From an uncultured Clostridium sp. (GTDB lineage Bacteria; Bacillota; Clostridia; TANB77; CAG-508), in NCBI GenBank assembly GCA_947388675.1, contig CANDRW010000015.1, forward strand, positions 1 to 42,248: 42,248 bases of DNA, written 5' to 3'. Shown here one piece after another: positions 28,802 to 37,220 of this stretch. Made by a program: the position numbers and the translations under genes. The notes below the pieces were generated by a model. The model was not told the DNA's origin. It made no database searches and saw nothing but the letters and a program-made list of their open reading frames with translations. Each line of letters opens with the position of its first letter. Position 1 is the first letter of the stretch.

Positions 28802-28830
28802 TTGTGCAAAAAACAGGAATATGATATAAC
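28802..28830 (+). promoter_or_regulatory. promoter of the two-component operon
   Basis: TTGTGC (28802-28807), 17-nt spacer, TATAAC (28825-28830). The poor -35 and the adjacent repeat array fit an activator-dependent promoter. Confidence 0.6.
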
Positions 28831-28869
28831 TATAAAGAATAGAAACGAAAAGGAAGGCGGGTACTTGGA

Positions 28870-29640
28870 GTGGAGGAAAATTTAGGAATACAAGAAAATG
28901 AAGATAAAAAAGCTACAGACAAAAAAGTTATTTTAGTAGTAGATGATGAAAAGCCAATTAGAGATATTTTGGTGTACAATTTACAAAAAGAAGGATATGA
29001 AACAATAGAAGCAGAAGATGGAGAAAATGCCATCAAAGTAGCATTGGATAATAAAATAGATTTGATTTTATTAGATATCATGCTTCCAAAGGTAGATGGG
29101 TTAACAGTATGCCAAAGATTAAGACATACACTTAATGTGCCAATTTTAATCCTATCAGCAAAAGATGAGGAAATTGATAAGATTCTAGGATTAGAATTAG
29201 GGGCAGATGACTATATCACAAAACCATTTAGTGTAAGAGAATTGATTGCCAGAGTAAAGGCAAACTTAAGAAAAGCAGAAGTAGCAGGGCAACAAAAGGA
29301 ACCAGTGGTAGAAGAAAAACAAAATGAAAAAGCACATAATACCATTTCTTTAGGTGAGCTTACTATTGATTTAGATAAATTTGAAGTAAGAGTAAGAGGA
29401 GAAGTTATTGATTTAACTCTTAGAGAATTTGAAGTATTAAAATACTTAGCAAATCAGCCAGGACAAGTTGTTACTAGAGAAATCTTGCTAGAAAAAGTAT
29501 GGGGCTATGAATATTATGGTGATATTAGAACCGTAGATGTTACTGTTAGAAGAATTAGAGAAAAAATTGAAAAAGATACATCAGCACCAAAGATTTTGAT
29601 TACTAAGAGAGGTGTGGGATATTACCTGGCATCAAACTAA
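28870..29640 (+). CDS. phoP: OmpR/PhoP-family response regulator
   Basis: A 256-residue regulator starting with GTG (AGGAAGG upstream). After a 19-residue charged N-terminal extension comes a receiver domain with the acidic pair D25-D26, phospho-acceptor D69 (LLDIMLP), S96 and K118 (TKPFS). A Gln/Glu-rich linker leads to a winged-helix DNA-binding domain from about 157 (LTLREFEVLKYLANQPGQ, then TVDVTVRRIREKIE and RGVGYYL). The closest type is PhoP/WalR; the neighbouring kinase and the 11-bp repeat array in front favour PhoP. Phosphate as the signal is family inference. It probably binds the three similar arrays in this window. Confidence 0.8.
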   Translation: MEENLGIQENEDKKATDKKVILVVDDEKPIRDILVYNLQKEGYETIEAEDGENAIKVALDNKIDLILLDIMLPKVDGLTVCQRLRHTLNVPILILSAKDEEIDKILGLELGADDYITKPFSVRELIARVKANLRKAEVAGQQKEPVVEEKQNEKAHNTISLGELTIDLDKFEVRVRGEVIDLTLREFEVLKYLANQPGQVVTREILLEKVWGYEYYGDIRTVDVTVRRIREKIEKDTSAPKILITKRGVGYYLASN

Positions 29641-29687
29641 AAAGGTGCAAAATGATAACCAGATAGAATTACAAAAGGAATAAAAAA

Positions 29688-31154
29688 ATGATAAAAAATA
29701 TACAAACTAAGATAATATTAATTTTCTTTGTTTTAGGGATACTGATAATTGGTTTACTTTCTGCCTCTCATGTTATGATGTTAGAAAAGATGAACCAATC
29801 CATAATGCAAGAAAACAATGAACTAGAACTTTCAGAAAAACAGAAAAGTAAAATGCAAGAAGAAATCAAAGAACAAATAAAGCAAACAGAAATCATTGGC
29901 ATAATAGCTATTGGAAGTTTCAGTGTCATTATGGTATTAGTAGGTTACTTTAATACAAAATCAGTTGTAAATCCAGTAAATAACTTAATTGAAAGTGCAG
30001 AGAAAATTGCCAATGGAGAAGAAATTGAAATTAATCATTTAGAGAAAAAGAAAACGCAAATAGATGAATTAGTCAATGCCTTTAGCCTAATGACAAATGA
30101 ACTAAAACAAAACTTAAATGAAATGGGAAAGCAAAAAAAGCAAATTGAAACAATTTTACTTCATATGACAGATGGTATTATTGCTTTTGATATGGAAGGG
30201 AAAATCATTCACATTAATCCCGCAGCAAAGAATTTGCTACAGCTAGATAGACAAGACAATAACTTTAATAGAATTTTCCAAAAATTAAACACAGATATCA
30301 ACTTAGAAAAAATTGTTTACTTAGAAAATTGGACTTCTTCAGAACAAAGATTAAATATTGGCGAAAAGTATGTTAATCTACTATTTGCACCTTTTCAAGA
30401 TGAAAATGATAAGCCAGCAGGTGTGATTGTAGTAATTCAAGATATTACACAACACGTAAAACTAGATAATATGCAAAAAGAGTTTGTAGCAGATGTTTCT
30501 CACGAACTAAAAACGCCAATTACCTCTATTATGGGATATGCAGATACACTTCTAGAATCAGAATATGACAGAGAAATGCAAGCAAAATTCTTAGGAGTTA
30601 TTAGTTCAGAAGCTAGAAGAATGGCAAGGCTAGTAACAGATTTACTAGTACTTTCTCGTTATGATAACAAAAAGATAACCAAAGAAGAAGTAGAATTTGA
30701 CTTAGGAGACCTAACGAAAAAGTGTATTGAAAGGCTAAAATTCGAGATTGAAAAGAAAAATCATCATGTAGAATGTTTTGTTACAGCTAATGTTCCACCA
30801 GTAAAAGCAGATAAATATGGTATTGAAAGAGTAATTCTAAATATTATTACAAATGCCATTAAATATACACCAGAAAGTGGAATTATTAAGGTATATGTGG
30901 GATTTGTATACAATGATGCCTATATCAAAATTATTGATAATGGAATTGGAATTCCAGAACAAGACCTAAGCAGAATATTTGAAAGATTTTATCGTGTAGA
31001 TAAAGCAAGAACCAGAGAAATGGGAGGAACAGGCCTTGGACTTTCCATTGCAAAGGAAATTTTAGACCAAAATAACGGAAGTATTGATATTAAGAGCGAA
31101 GTAGGAAAGGGAACTGAAATTGTCATTAGAGTGCCTACCAAGAAACTTAGCTAA
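29688..31154 (+). CDS. phoR: PhoR-type sensor histidine kinase
   Basis: A 488-residue membrane kinase: TM helices at about 8-26 and 68-88 enclosing a short extracytoplasmic loop (about 40 residues, Gln/Glu/Lys-rich), a HAMP linker (KSVVNPVNNLIESAEKIANG), a PAS domain (about 155-255, LLHMTDGIIAFDMEGKIIHI), the HisKA box VSHELKTPITSIMGYADTLL with His at residue 272, and a HATPase domain with N box NIITNAIKYTPES, G1 DNGIGIP, F box RFYRVDKAR and G2 GGTGLGLSIAKEI. All catalytic boxes are intact. The small outer loop suggests that it senses a membrane partner or transport state, as PhoR does. It follows the regulator by 47 nt. Confidence 0.85.
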   Translation: MIKNIQTKIILIFFVLGILIIGLLSASHVMMLEKMNQSIMQENNELELSEKQKSKMQEEIKEQIKQTEIIGIIAIGSFSVIMVLVGYFNTKSVVNPVNNLIESAEKIANGEEIEINHLEKKKTQIDELVNAFSLMTNELKQNLNEMGKQKKQIETILLHMTDGIIAFDMEGKIIHINPAAKNLLQLDRQDNNFNRIFQKLNTDINLEKIVYLENWTSSEQRLNIGEKYVNLLFAPFQDENDKPAGVIVVIQDITQHVKLDNMQKEFVADVSHELKTPITSIMGYADTLLESEYDREMQAKFLGVISSEARRMARLVTDLLVLSRYDNKKITKEEVEFDLGDLTKKCIERLKFEIEKKNHHVECFVTANVPPVKADKYGIERVILNIITNAIKYTPESGIIKVYVGFVYNDAYIKIIDNGIGIPEQDLSRIFERFYRVDKARTREMGGTGLGLSIAKEILDQNNGSIDIKSEVGKGTEIVIRVPTKKLS

Positions 31155-31168
31155 GCAAGATTAAGCTA

Positions 31169-31200
31169 GTTGTTCGAGCTAAACGAATAACTTATGCATA
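31169..31200 (+). repeat. short hairpin followed by ttatgcata
   Basis: Stem gttgttcg/cgaataac (31169-31176 with 31184-31191, one G-T), then ttatgcata. The same tail (acttatgca) follows two of the three 38-bp repeats around the signal peptidase genes, so it seems related. Confidence 0.4.
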
Positions 31201-31242
31201 ACAGAAGGAAGATACATACTTTGAAGAAAGAAGGAAGTAAAA

Positions 31243-31899
31243 ATGGTAATAAGCGATAGGGCTAGAAATATATTAGAATGGATATTTTGTATTGTAGTAG
31301 CGTTTATATTAGCCCTTTTAATAAAATACTTTATAGGAACACCAACAGTGGTAGAACAGGTTTCTATGAAGCCAACTTTAATTGAAGGTCATAGGCTTCT
31401 TCTTAATCGCCTAGCAAGAACAACAAAACAAATGCCAGAAAGAGGAGACATTATCACATTTGAAGCGCCAAGTAATGCAAAGATAGTAATGCAAAAAGAA
31501 GAGATTGATTTTACTTATCCAGTAGCAAAATATGAAAATGAGCCAACTTCTTGGTGGGGAAAATTTACATATTATGTACTAGAACTTGGAAAAGAGAGTT
31601 ATATTAAAAGAGTAATTGGTTTACCAGGTGAACATGTTGAAATCAAAGACGGAAAAGTATATATTAATGGAGAAGAATTACAAGAAGATTATTTAGCAGA
31701 AGGTGTTGAAACAAGAGCAAACTATTCAGATGAGTATTTTACAGATTTTATTGTTCCAGAAAACTGCGTGTTTGCTATGGGGGACAATAGAAGACAATCG
31801 ACAGATTGTAGAAAATTTGGATGCATCCCACTAGAAAAAATTGAAAGTAAAGTTTGGATTCGCTTTTGGCCATTTGATCTATTTGGCAAAGTTAAGTAA
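31243..31899 (+). CDS. lepB: signal peptidase I, copy 1
   Basis: A 218-residue type I signal peptidase (S26) of the short Gram-positive SipS kind. One N-terminal membrane helix (residues 12-32) precedes the catalytic serine S41 in VSMKPTL and the general-base lysine K122 in YIKRVIGLPGE; later boxes are NCVFAMGDNR and DCRKFGCIPLEKI. It cleaves signal peptides on the outer face of the membrane, including probably those of the pilins and VirB6-like protein in this window. Closely related in tandem to the next gene, with a 38-bp repeat starting at the last codon before its stop (31894). Confidence 0.88.
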   Translation: MVISDRARNILEWIFCIVVAFILALLIKYFIGTPTVVEQVSMKPTLIEGHRLLLNRLARTTKQMPERGDIITFEAPSNAKIVMQKEEIDFTYPVAKYENEPTSWWGKFTYYVLELGKESYIKRVIGLPGEHVEIKDGKVYINGEELQEDYLAEGVETRANYSDEYFTDFIVPENCVFAMGDNRRQSTDCRKFGCIPLEKIESKVWIRFWPFDLFGKVK

Positions 31900-31931
31900 G
31901 CCGTACGAAGCGAAGCGAGTTACGGATGACT
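31894..31931 (+). repeat. 38-bp direct repeat, copy 1
   Basis: Contains the last Lys and stop codons of signal peptidase 1 and a hairpin ccgta/tacgg (31901-31905 with 31921-31925) with loop cgaagcgaagcgagt. Identical to 31943-31980; three substitutions from 32633-32670. Confidence 0.85.
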
Positions 31932-31942
31932 TATGCATAGCT

Positions 31943-31980
31943 AAGTAAGCCGTACGAAGCGAAGCGAGTTACGGATGACT
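31943..31980 (+). repeat. 38-bp direct repeat, copy 2
   Basis: An exact second copy 49 bp after the first, separated by tatgcatagct, and directly upstream of the ribosome binding site of signal peptidase 2. It thus flanks that gene on its left side. Confidence 0.85.
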
Positions 31981-31993
31981 AAGAGAGAGGGAA

Positions 31994-32638
31994 ATGGTAA
32001 TGAGCAATAGAGCAAAAAATATATTAGAATGGATAATTTGTATTGCAATAGCATTTATATTAGCTCTTCTAATTAAGTACTTTATAGGAACACCAACAGT
32101 GGTAAAGCAAACTTCTATGAAACCTACTTTAATTGAGAACCAAAGGCTTCTTTTAAATCGATGGATAAGGACAACCAAACAAATGCCAGAAAGAGGAGAC
32201 ATTATCACATTTGAAGCACCAAGTAATTCTATACAAGAAGAGATTGATTTTACTTATCCAGTAGCGAAATATGAAAATGAACCAACATCATGGTGGGGAA
32301 AATTTACATATTATGTATTAGAACTTGGAAAAGAAAGCTATATTAAAAGAGTTATTGGCTTACCAGGTGAACATGTTGAGATTAAAGATGGAAAAGTGTA
32401 TATTAATGGAGAAGAATTGCAAGAAGACTATTTAGCAGAAGGAATGGAAACAGGACCACGTAATGAACTCACATATTATTCAGACTTGATTGTTCCAGAA
32501 AATTGTGTATTTGCAATGGGAGATAACAGGAAAGATTCAATGGATTGTAGAGAATTTGGTTGTATTCCATTAGAAAAAATTGAAGGTAAAGTATGGATTC
32601 GCTTTTGGCCATTTAATTTATTCGGCAAGGTTAAGTAA
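31994..32638 (+). CDS. lepB: signal peptidase I, copy 2
   Basis: A 214-residue type I signal peptidase closely matching copy 1, with the catalytic serine in TSMKPTL (residue 41) and lysine in YIKRVIGLPGE. It lacks four to five residues in the loop after APSN compared with copy 1 and differs after YLAEG. The near-identical central block (EIDFTYPVAKYENEPTSWWG) indicates a fairly recent tandem duplication. Flanked on both sides by the 38-bp repeat (31943-31980 and 32633-32670). The differences lie in loops near the binding face, so the two may differ in substrate preference; inference only. Confidence 0.87.
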   Translation: MVMSNRAKNILEWIICIAIAFILALLIKYFIGTPTVVKQTSMKPTLIENQRLLLNRWIRTTKQMPERGDIITFEAPSNSIQEEIDFTYPVAKYENEPTSWWGKFTYYVLELGKESYIKRVIGLPGEHVEIKDGKVYINGEELQEDYLAEGMETGPRNELTYYSDLIVPENCVFAMGDNRKDSMDCREFGCIPLEKIEGKVWIRFWPFNLFGKVK

Positions 32639-32670
32639 GCCGTACGAAGTGAAACGAGTTACGGATAACT
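32633..32670 (+). repeat. 38-bp direct repeat, copy 3
   Basis: Third copy, with three substitutions, again beginning at the last Lys codon and stop of the signal peptidase gene. It is followed by tatgcaattg and then a hairpin caatt/aattg (32675-32695) with loop gagcgaagcga. Confidence 0.8.
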
Positions 32671-32717
32671 TATGCAATTGAGCGAAGCGAAATTGTATTC
32701 CTTAGAATGATATATTG

Positions 32718-32858
32718 ATTAGCTATTATTATATTGAACGTTTGTCCTTACTGTCCATTGCTTTCAATTGCTAAGCGCAAAACAAAGAAAGCAATGGAAG
32801 GCGCTCAGCCTTGCTTCGCCTTGCACGGACTACACTTATCAATATAATGATAGCTAAT
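32718..32858 (-). repeat. palindromic intergenic element, copy C
   Basis: A 20-bp outer inverted repeat (32718-32737 with 32839-32858, one G-T) encloses, in reverse orientation, the core seen in copies A and B: inner arms ccattgctttc/gaaagcaatgg (32755-32765 with 32787-32797), aaggcgctc (32799-32807) and gtcc-type ends. The inner arms differ from copies A and B but remain perfectly paired. It fills the gap between signal peptidase 2 and holB, where I see no gene. Confidence 0.78.
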
Positions 32859-32896
32859 TAAGAAATATTGCTTAATTCAATTACAAGGAGAAAGAG

Positions 32897-33802
32897 ATGG
32901 CTTTTGAAAACTTGATAGGAAATGAAAAAATAAAGAGTTTATTAACAGGTGCAGTGCAAGCAAACAATGTACTCCACAGTTATTTATTTGTTGGAATAGA
33001 GGGAATTGGAAAGAGTCTTTTTGCAAAAGCATTTGCACAGGAGATTTTATGCAGTTCAGACAAAGAAAAACCATGCAAAGCCTGTAAATCCTGTCTAGAA
33101 TTTCAAGGTGAAAGTCATCCAGACTTTTTACAAGTTGAGCCAGAAGATGGTAAAGCCATAAAAATTGAACAAATACGATACTTACAAGAAAAAATTGCAG
33201 AAAAACCAGTTACTTCTGAAAAAAAGGTATATATTATTCAAGATAGTGATAAAATGACAAGAGAGGCAGCAAATGGTTTGTTAAAGACATTAGAAGAGCC
33301 ACCAAGTTATGCGATTTTAATTCTAATTACAGCAAATGAGAGTAAACTTTTAGCAACTATTAAATCAAGATGTACTAAAATTGCGTTTCAATCTTTGTCA
33401 GAAGAAGAAATTAAAACATATTTAAAAAGCCAAAATAATGAGCAAAATATGACTAGTAATATGATAAGACAGTGCCAAGGAAGTATAGGCAGACTAGTTA
33501 AAATAGGAGAAGAGCAAGAAGCATATACACAAGTAGAAAATGTGATTAACAATATAAAAAAAGAAGATATTACACAGATTTGGAAAAAGGCAGAAGTGCT
33601 ATATCAAGCAAAAGAAAAGATTACGGACTTATTAGACTATATGAATGTTGTATTTTTTGAAAAGCTCCGTGAAGAACAAGATATGAGATATGCAAAAGCA
33701 GTTAGTATTGTAGAAGAAGCCAAAAAAAGAATAACGGCAAATGCTAATTATGATATGTCTATTGACAATTTGCTATTAAGAATATGGGAGCAATTCGCAT
33801 AA
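32897..33802 (+). CDS. holB: DNA polymerase III subunit delta'
   Basis: A 301-residue AAA+ clamp-loader subunit. It has a P-loop GIEGIGKS near residue 33, a four-cysteine zinc knuckle (CSSDKEKPCKACKSC, about residues 52-66), the DNA-polymerase-III-type sensor region IIQDSDKMTREAANGLLKTL with EEPPSYAILILIT, and a C-terminal helical domain. It stabilises the gamma/tau clamp-loader ring during replication. It is followed closely by ricT, as in Bacillus (holB-yaaT). Confidence 0.88.
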   Translation: MAFENLIGNEKIKSLLTGAVQANNVLHSYLFVGIEGIGKSLFAKAFAQEILCSSDKEKPCKACKSCLEFQGESHPDFLQVEPEDGKAIKIEQIRYLQEKIAEKPVTSEKKVYIIQDSDKMTREAANGLLKTLEEPPSYAILILITANESKLLATIKSRCTKIAFQSLSEEEIKTYLKSQNNEQNMTSNMIRQCQGSIGRLVKIGEEQEAYTQVENVINNIKKEDITQIWKKAEVLYQAKEKITDLLDYMNVVFFEKLREEQDMRYAKAVSIVEEAKKRITANANYDMSIDNLLLRIWEQFA

Positions 33803-33821
33803 AAGAAAGGAAAGAAATTAA

Positions 33822-34742
33822 TTGAAAAATATAGTAGGAATAAGATTTAAAAAGCCAGGAAAAATATATTTCTTTGATCCAGATGAATTAGAAATAAATA
33901 AGCAAGACAAAGTAGTAGTAGAAACTGCTATGGGGCAGGAACTTGGTGAAGTGGTTATTAGCAAAAGAGAAGTTCCGGAAGAAAGTTTAACAGCTCCACT
34001 TAAAAAGGTAATTCGTGTAGCAACACCAAAAGATTTAAAACATCAAGAAGAAAATCAAAAAAAAGAAGAAGAAGCCTTTAAAATTTGTGAAGAGAAAATT
34101 AAAAAATATAAATTAGACATGCATTTAACAGAAGTAGAATATAAATTTGATAATAGTAAAATCTTATTCTACTTCACAGCAGATGGAAGAATTGATTTTA
34201 GAGAACTAGTAAAAGACTTAGCAGCTATTTTTAGAACAAGAATTGAATTAAGACAAATAGGGGTAAGAGATGAAGTAAAGCGTATTGGTGGAAATGGAGT
34301 TTGTGGAAGAGAACTTTGCTGTTGTTCTTTCTTAGGAAACTTTGAAACTGTATCTATAAAAATGGCAAAAGAGCAAAATATGTCTCTAAACCCTTCTAAG
34401 ATTTCAGGAAATTGTGGAAGATTAATGTGCTGCCTAAAATATGAACAAGAGGTTTATGAAGAAAAATTAAATAGATTACCCAAAATTGGAACAATTGTAA
34501 AAACAGAAGACGGAGAAGGAATAGTAGATTCTATTGAAACACTAAAAGAGATTATTCGTGTAAAACTAAAAGATGGAGACGACTATTTTTACAAAAAGTA
34601 TCCTGTTAAAGATGTTAAAATTATAAAGAATGTAGGGAAAGAAGAAGTGGACCCAGAAGAAAAAGAACACCTAAAAGAGCTACAGGAATTAGAAAAACTA
34701 GAAAAAATGGATAAACAAGCAAACAATGAAGATGACATGTAA
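33822..34742 (+). CDS. ricT: PSP1-domain protein RicT (YaaT)
   Basis: A 306-residue PSP1-domain protein. Residues about 1-85 form the N-terminal part (VGIRFKKPGKIYFFDPDEL), then comes the PSP1 core with the cysteine cluster VCGRELCCCSFLG and GNCGRLMCCLKYE. In Bacillus RicT works with RicA and RicF, binds iron-sulphur clusters through such cysteines, and affects RNase Y-dependent mRNA maturation and the Spo0A phosphorelay. The start is TTG (33822) preceded by AAAGGAAAG, chosen because no ATG fits the conserved N-terminus. The C-terminus is a charged helix. Position after holB supports the call. Confidence 0.87.
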   Translation: MKNIVGIRFKKPGKIYFFDPDELEINKQDKVVVETAMGQELGEVVISKREVPEESLTAPLKKVIRVATPKDLKHQEENQKKEEEAFKICEEKIKKYKLDMHLTEVEYKFDNSKILFYFTADGRIDFRELVKDLAAIFRTRIELRQIGVRDEVKRIGGNGVCGRELCCCSFLGNFETVSIKMAKEQNMSLNPSKISGNCGRLMCCLKYEQEVYEEKLNRLPKIGTIVKTEDGEGIVDSIETLKEIIRVKLKDGDDYFYKKYPVKDVKIIKNVGKEEVDPEEKEHLKELQELEKLEKMDKQANNEDDM

Positions 34743-34817
34743 TAAAAAGGGATTTGCTAGCATAAAGAAATAGAAACAAAGGTAATAAAAAATGTAGCGA
34801 GAGGTGGTGAGAAAAAG

Positions 34818-34991
34818 ATGGCATATAAAATTACAGATAAATGTATTGGATGTGGTGCGTGTAGCGCTAGCTGTCCAGTATCTTGCATTTCACAAGGAGA
34901 TAGCAAATATGTAATTGACAAAGAAGCTTGCATTGGATGTGGTACTTGTGCTAGAGTTTGCCCAGTTGGAGCACCAGAACCAGAAGAATAA
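34818..34991 (+). CDS. 2[4Fe-4S] ferredoxin
   Basis: A 57-residue protein: MAYKITDKCIGCGACSASCP in the first half and CIGCGTCARVCPVGAPEPEE in the second. Two CxxCxxCxxxC sets bind two [4Fe-4S] clusters. This clostridial-type ferredoxin is the expected electron acceptor for the pyruvate:ferredoxin oxidoreductase encoded convergently next to it. AGAGGTGGTGAG upstream supplies the ribosome binding site. Two genes meet tail to tail at the shared terminator. Confidence 0.92.
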   Translation: MAYKITDKCIGCGACSASCPVSCISQGDSKYVIDKEACIGCGTCARVCPVGAPEPEE

Positions 34992-35010
34992 GTTTAAAGA
35001 TTACATAGAT

Positions 35011-35042
35011 AAGCGACTTCAATTTGAAGTCGCTTTTATTTT
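35011..35042. terminator. bidirectional terminator between ferredoxin and porB
   Basis: A perfect 11-bp stem (35011-35021 with 35025-35035), loop att, T-rich on the plus side; A residues at its left edge allow partial use on the minus strand. Serves convergent genes. Confidence 0.8.
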
Positions 35043-35993
35043 CTACTTCTCTTTTCCCATTTCTTCTAAAGCTAAAAGCTCTTCCCAACGTTTATCTACT
35101 TCTTTTTGGAATTCTTCAATCATCCACTCATTTCCCTCTTTAAACATATGACTAAAGCGTTTTTGTGGTCTTAAAAATTCCTCAATAGGTAACTTCTTAG
35201 CAGGTTTGTAATTAATAACATATTTGCCATCAATAATTTCATATAATGGCCAGTAGCAAGTATCAACTGCCAATTTATTAATTTGCATTAACATATCTGT
35301 TGGGTATCCCCAACCTCTAGGACATGGTGCTAATACATTTAAGAAACAAGCACCCTCTGTATAAATTGCTTTTTCAGATTTTTCATATAAATCTTTGAAA
35401 TTAGCAAAAGCAATGGTTTGAGCCACATATGGTAAATGATGTGATGCCATAACTTCTGTTAAGTCTTTTCTAGATTGCATTTTTCCTGGAATCACTTTAC
35501 CAGCAGGTGATGTAGTAGTATCTGCAAATCTTGGCGTAGCAGAAGAACGTTGAATACCAGTATTCATATAAGCACCATTATCATAACATACATAAACCAT
35601 GTCATGACCTCTCTCCATAGCACCAGAAAGTGCTTGAATACCAATATCATAAGTTCCACCATCTCCACCAAAAGCAATAAACTTGGTATCTCCGTCAGCT
35701 GGTAGTTTTCCTTGCTTTTTCATAGAACGATAAGCAGCTTCTGCTCCTGATAGGGTAGAGGCAGCATTTTCAAATGCTGTATGAATATAGGAATCTGTCC
35801 AAGCAGTATATGGATACATAAAAGTTGAAACTTCCATACAACCAGTAGCATTTGCTATTACTGCATGATCTTCAGGTTTTAAAGCACGAAGAACCATTCT
35901 AGCAACAGGAGGAGCACCACAACCAGCGCACATTCTATGTCCTGAAGTAAATCTAGAAGGTCTATTTGCTACTATTTCTTTTACATTATACAT
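35043..35993 (-). CDS. porB: pyruvate:ferredoxin oxidoreductase, beta subunit
   Basis: A 316-residue thiamine-diphosphate-binding subunit. HRMCAGCGAPPVARMVLRAL gives the conserved cysteines of a [4Fe-4S] ligand set with further Cys residues later, GDGGTYDIGIQALSGAMERG is the ThDP/Mg motif, and CYDNGAYMNTGIQRS is typical for PorB. With PorA it decarboxylates pyruvate to acetyl-CoA. Last gene of the porC-porD-porA-porB operon; AAAGGAG precedes the ATG. Confidence 0.92.
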   Translation of the reverse strand: MYNVKEIVANRPSRFTSGHRMCAGCGAPPVARMVLRALKPEDHAVIANATGCMEVSTFMYPYTAWTDSYIHTAFENAASTLSGAEAAYRSMKKQGKLPADGDTKFIAFGGDGGTYDIGIQALSGAMERGHDMVYVCYDNGAYMNTGIQRSSATPRFADTTTSPAGKVIPGKMQSRKDLTEVMASHHLPYVAQTIAFANFKDLYEKSEKAIYTEGACFLNVLAPCPRGWGYPTDMLMQINKLAVDTCYWPLYEIIDGKYVINYKPAKKLPIEEFLRPQKRFSHMFKEGNEWMIEEFQKEVDKRWEELLALEEMGKEK

Positions 35994-36016
35994 TTTAAAT
36001 CTCCTTTCATCTTAGC

Positions 36017-37199
36017 TTATTTTCTAAGTCCAACATAACGATATGGATTATCTATCTTTCCACTATCTGCAACTTCTTGTAAATAGCTATATACTTCATG
36101 AATATCTTTAGAGGTTGTATCTCTACCACCAATTCCATATACATAACTTACAGTAGGTACTTGTTTTTGTCCTACATACATGCTTGATACAACATCTTCA
36201 AATAGAGCACCACCAGCACCATTTAAAGAATCACTACGGTCCATAACAGCAATAGCTTTTAAATGTCCTAAGCTATTTGCAATTTCTTCAGTAGGGAAAG
36301 GTCTAAACATACGAACCTTTAATAATCCTGCTTTAACACCATTTGCTCTTAATTCGTCAACTACTGTTTTAGCAGTACCAGCAGTTGAATTCATGCAGAC
36401 AATAGCGATGTCGGCATCTTCTAGCATATATTCTTCAAAGAAAGAGTACTTTCTACCAGTCATTTTTTCAAAATCTTTGGCTACATCAGCAATCACCTTT
36501 TTAGCATTTCTCATAGCTTCTGCTTGTTGATATTTATGTTCAAATAAATAAGATTGAACATCTAAAGGTCCAACAGCTATTTGTTCTTTTTCATTTAGTA
36601 AATAATGTTCAGGTTGATAAGTACCTACAAACTCTTTTACTTTATCATCTTCAATTAATTCAATATTTTCAATAGAATGTGATGTAATAAATCCATCTTG
36701 GCAAACCATTAAAGGCAATAGTACATCTTTGTGCTCAGCAATACGATGAGCCATAATTAAATTATCATAAGCCTCTTGATTATTCTCTGAAAATAACATA
36801 ATCCAACCACTATCTCTAGCACCCATAGCATCTGAATGGTCACAATGAATGTTTAAAGGACCAGAAACAGCACGATTAACTAATGACATAACAATAGGAA
36901 GTCTTAAACTAGAAGCAATATAAATCATCTCCCACATAAAAGACAAACCGATTTGCAGAAGTAGCTGTCATAGCTCTTGCTCCTGCAGCTTCTGCACCAA
37001 CACAAGCACTCATTGCACTATGCTCACTTTCTACTGCCACAAACTCTGTATCTACTGATCCATTACTAACAAAAGTAGAAAAGTATTGTGGTATTTCAGT
37101 AGAAGGAGTAATAGGGAAGGCAGCTACTACATCAGGATTAATTTGTTTCATAGCAATAGCAGCAGCTTCATTTCCACTTAATCTTTCTCTAATTCCCAT
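36017..37199 (-). CDS. porA: pyruvate:ferredoxin oxidoreductase, alpha subunit, +1 frameshift at CGG
   Basis: Two overlapping frames make one 393-residue PorA. The first 83 codons (from ATG at 37199: MGIRERLSGNEAAAIAMKQI ... MTATSAN) end at an in-frame CGG (36950-36948 on the minus strand). Skipping its C gives GGT TTG TCT, and the frame continues GLSFMWEMIYIASSLRLPIV, exactly the PorA sequence, where a glycine is conserved after the S-x-x stretch (TSSQGL in many homologues). Without the shift the frame stops 12 codons later. The rest contains the pyruvate-binding domain and domain II (IAVMDRSDSLNGAGGALFED). As the only PorA in an otherwise intact operon central to metabolism, a dead gene is hard to accept. 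Confidence 0.88.
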
Positions 37200-37220
37200 T
37201 TTCTTTATTCCTTTCTCTTC

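Noticed and set aside
34915..35151. A 78-codon plus-strand frame across the ferredoxin end
   Set aside because: Out of frame with the ferredoxin, spans the terminator and the end of porB; no support.
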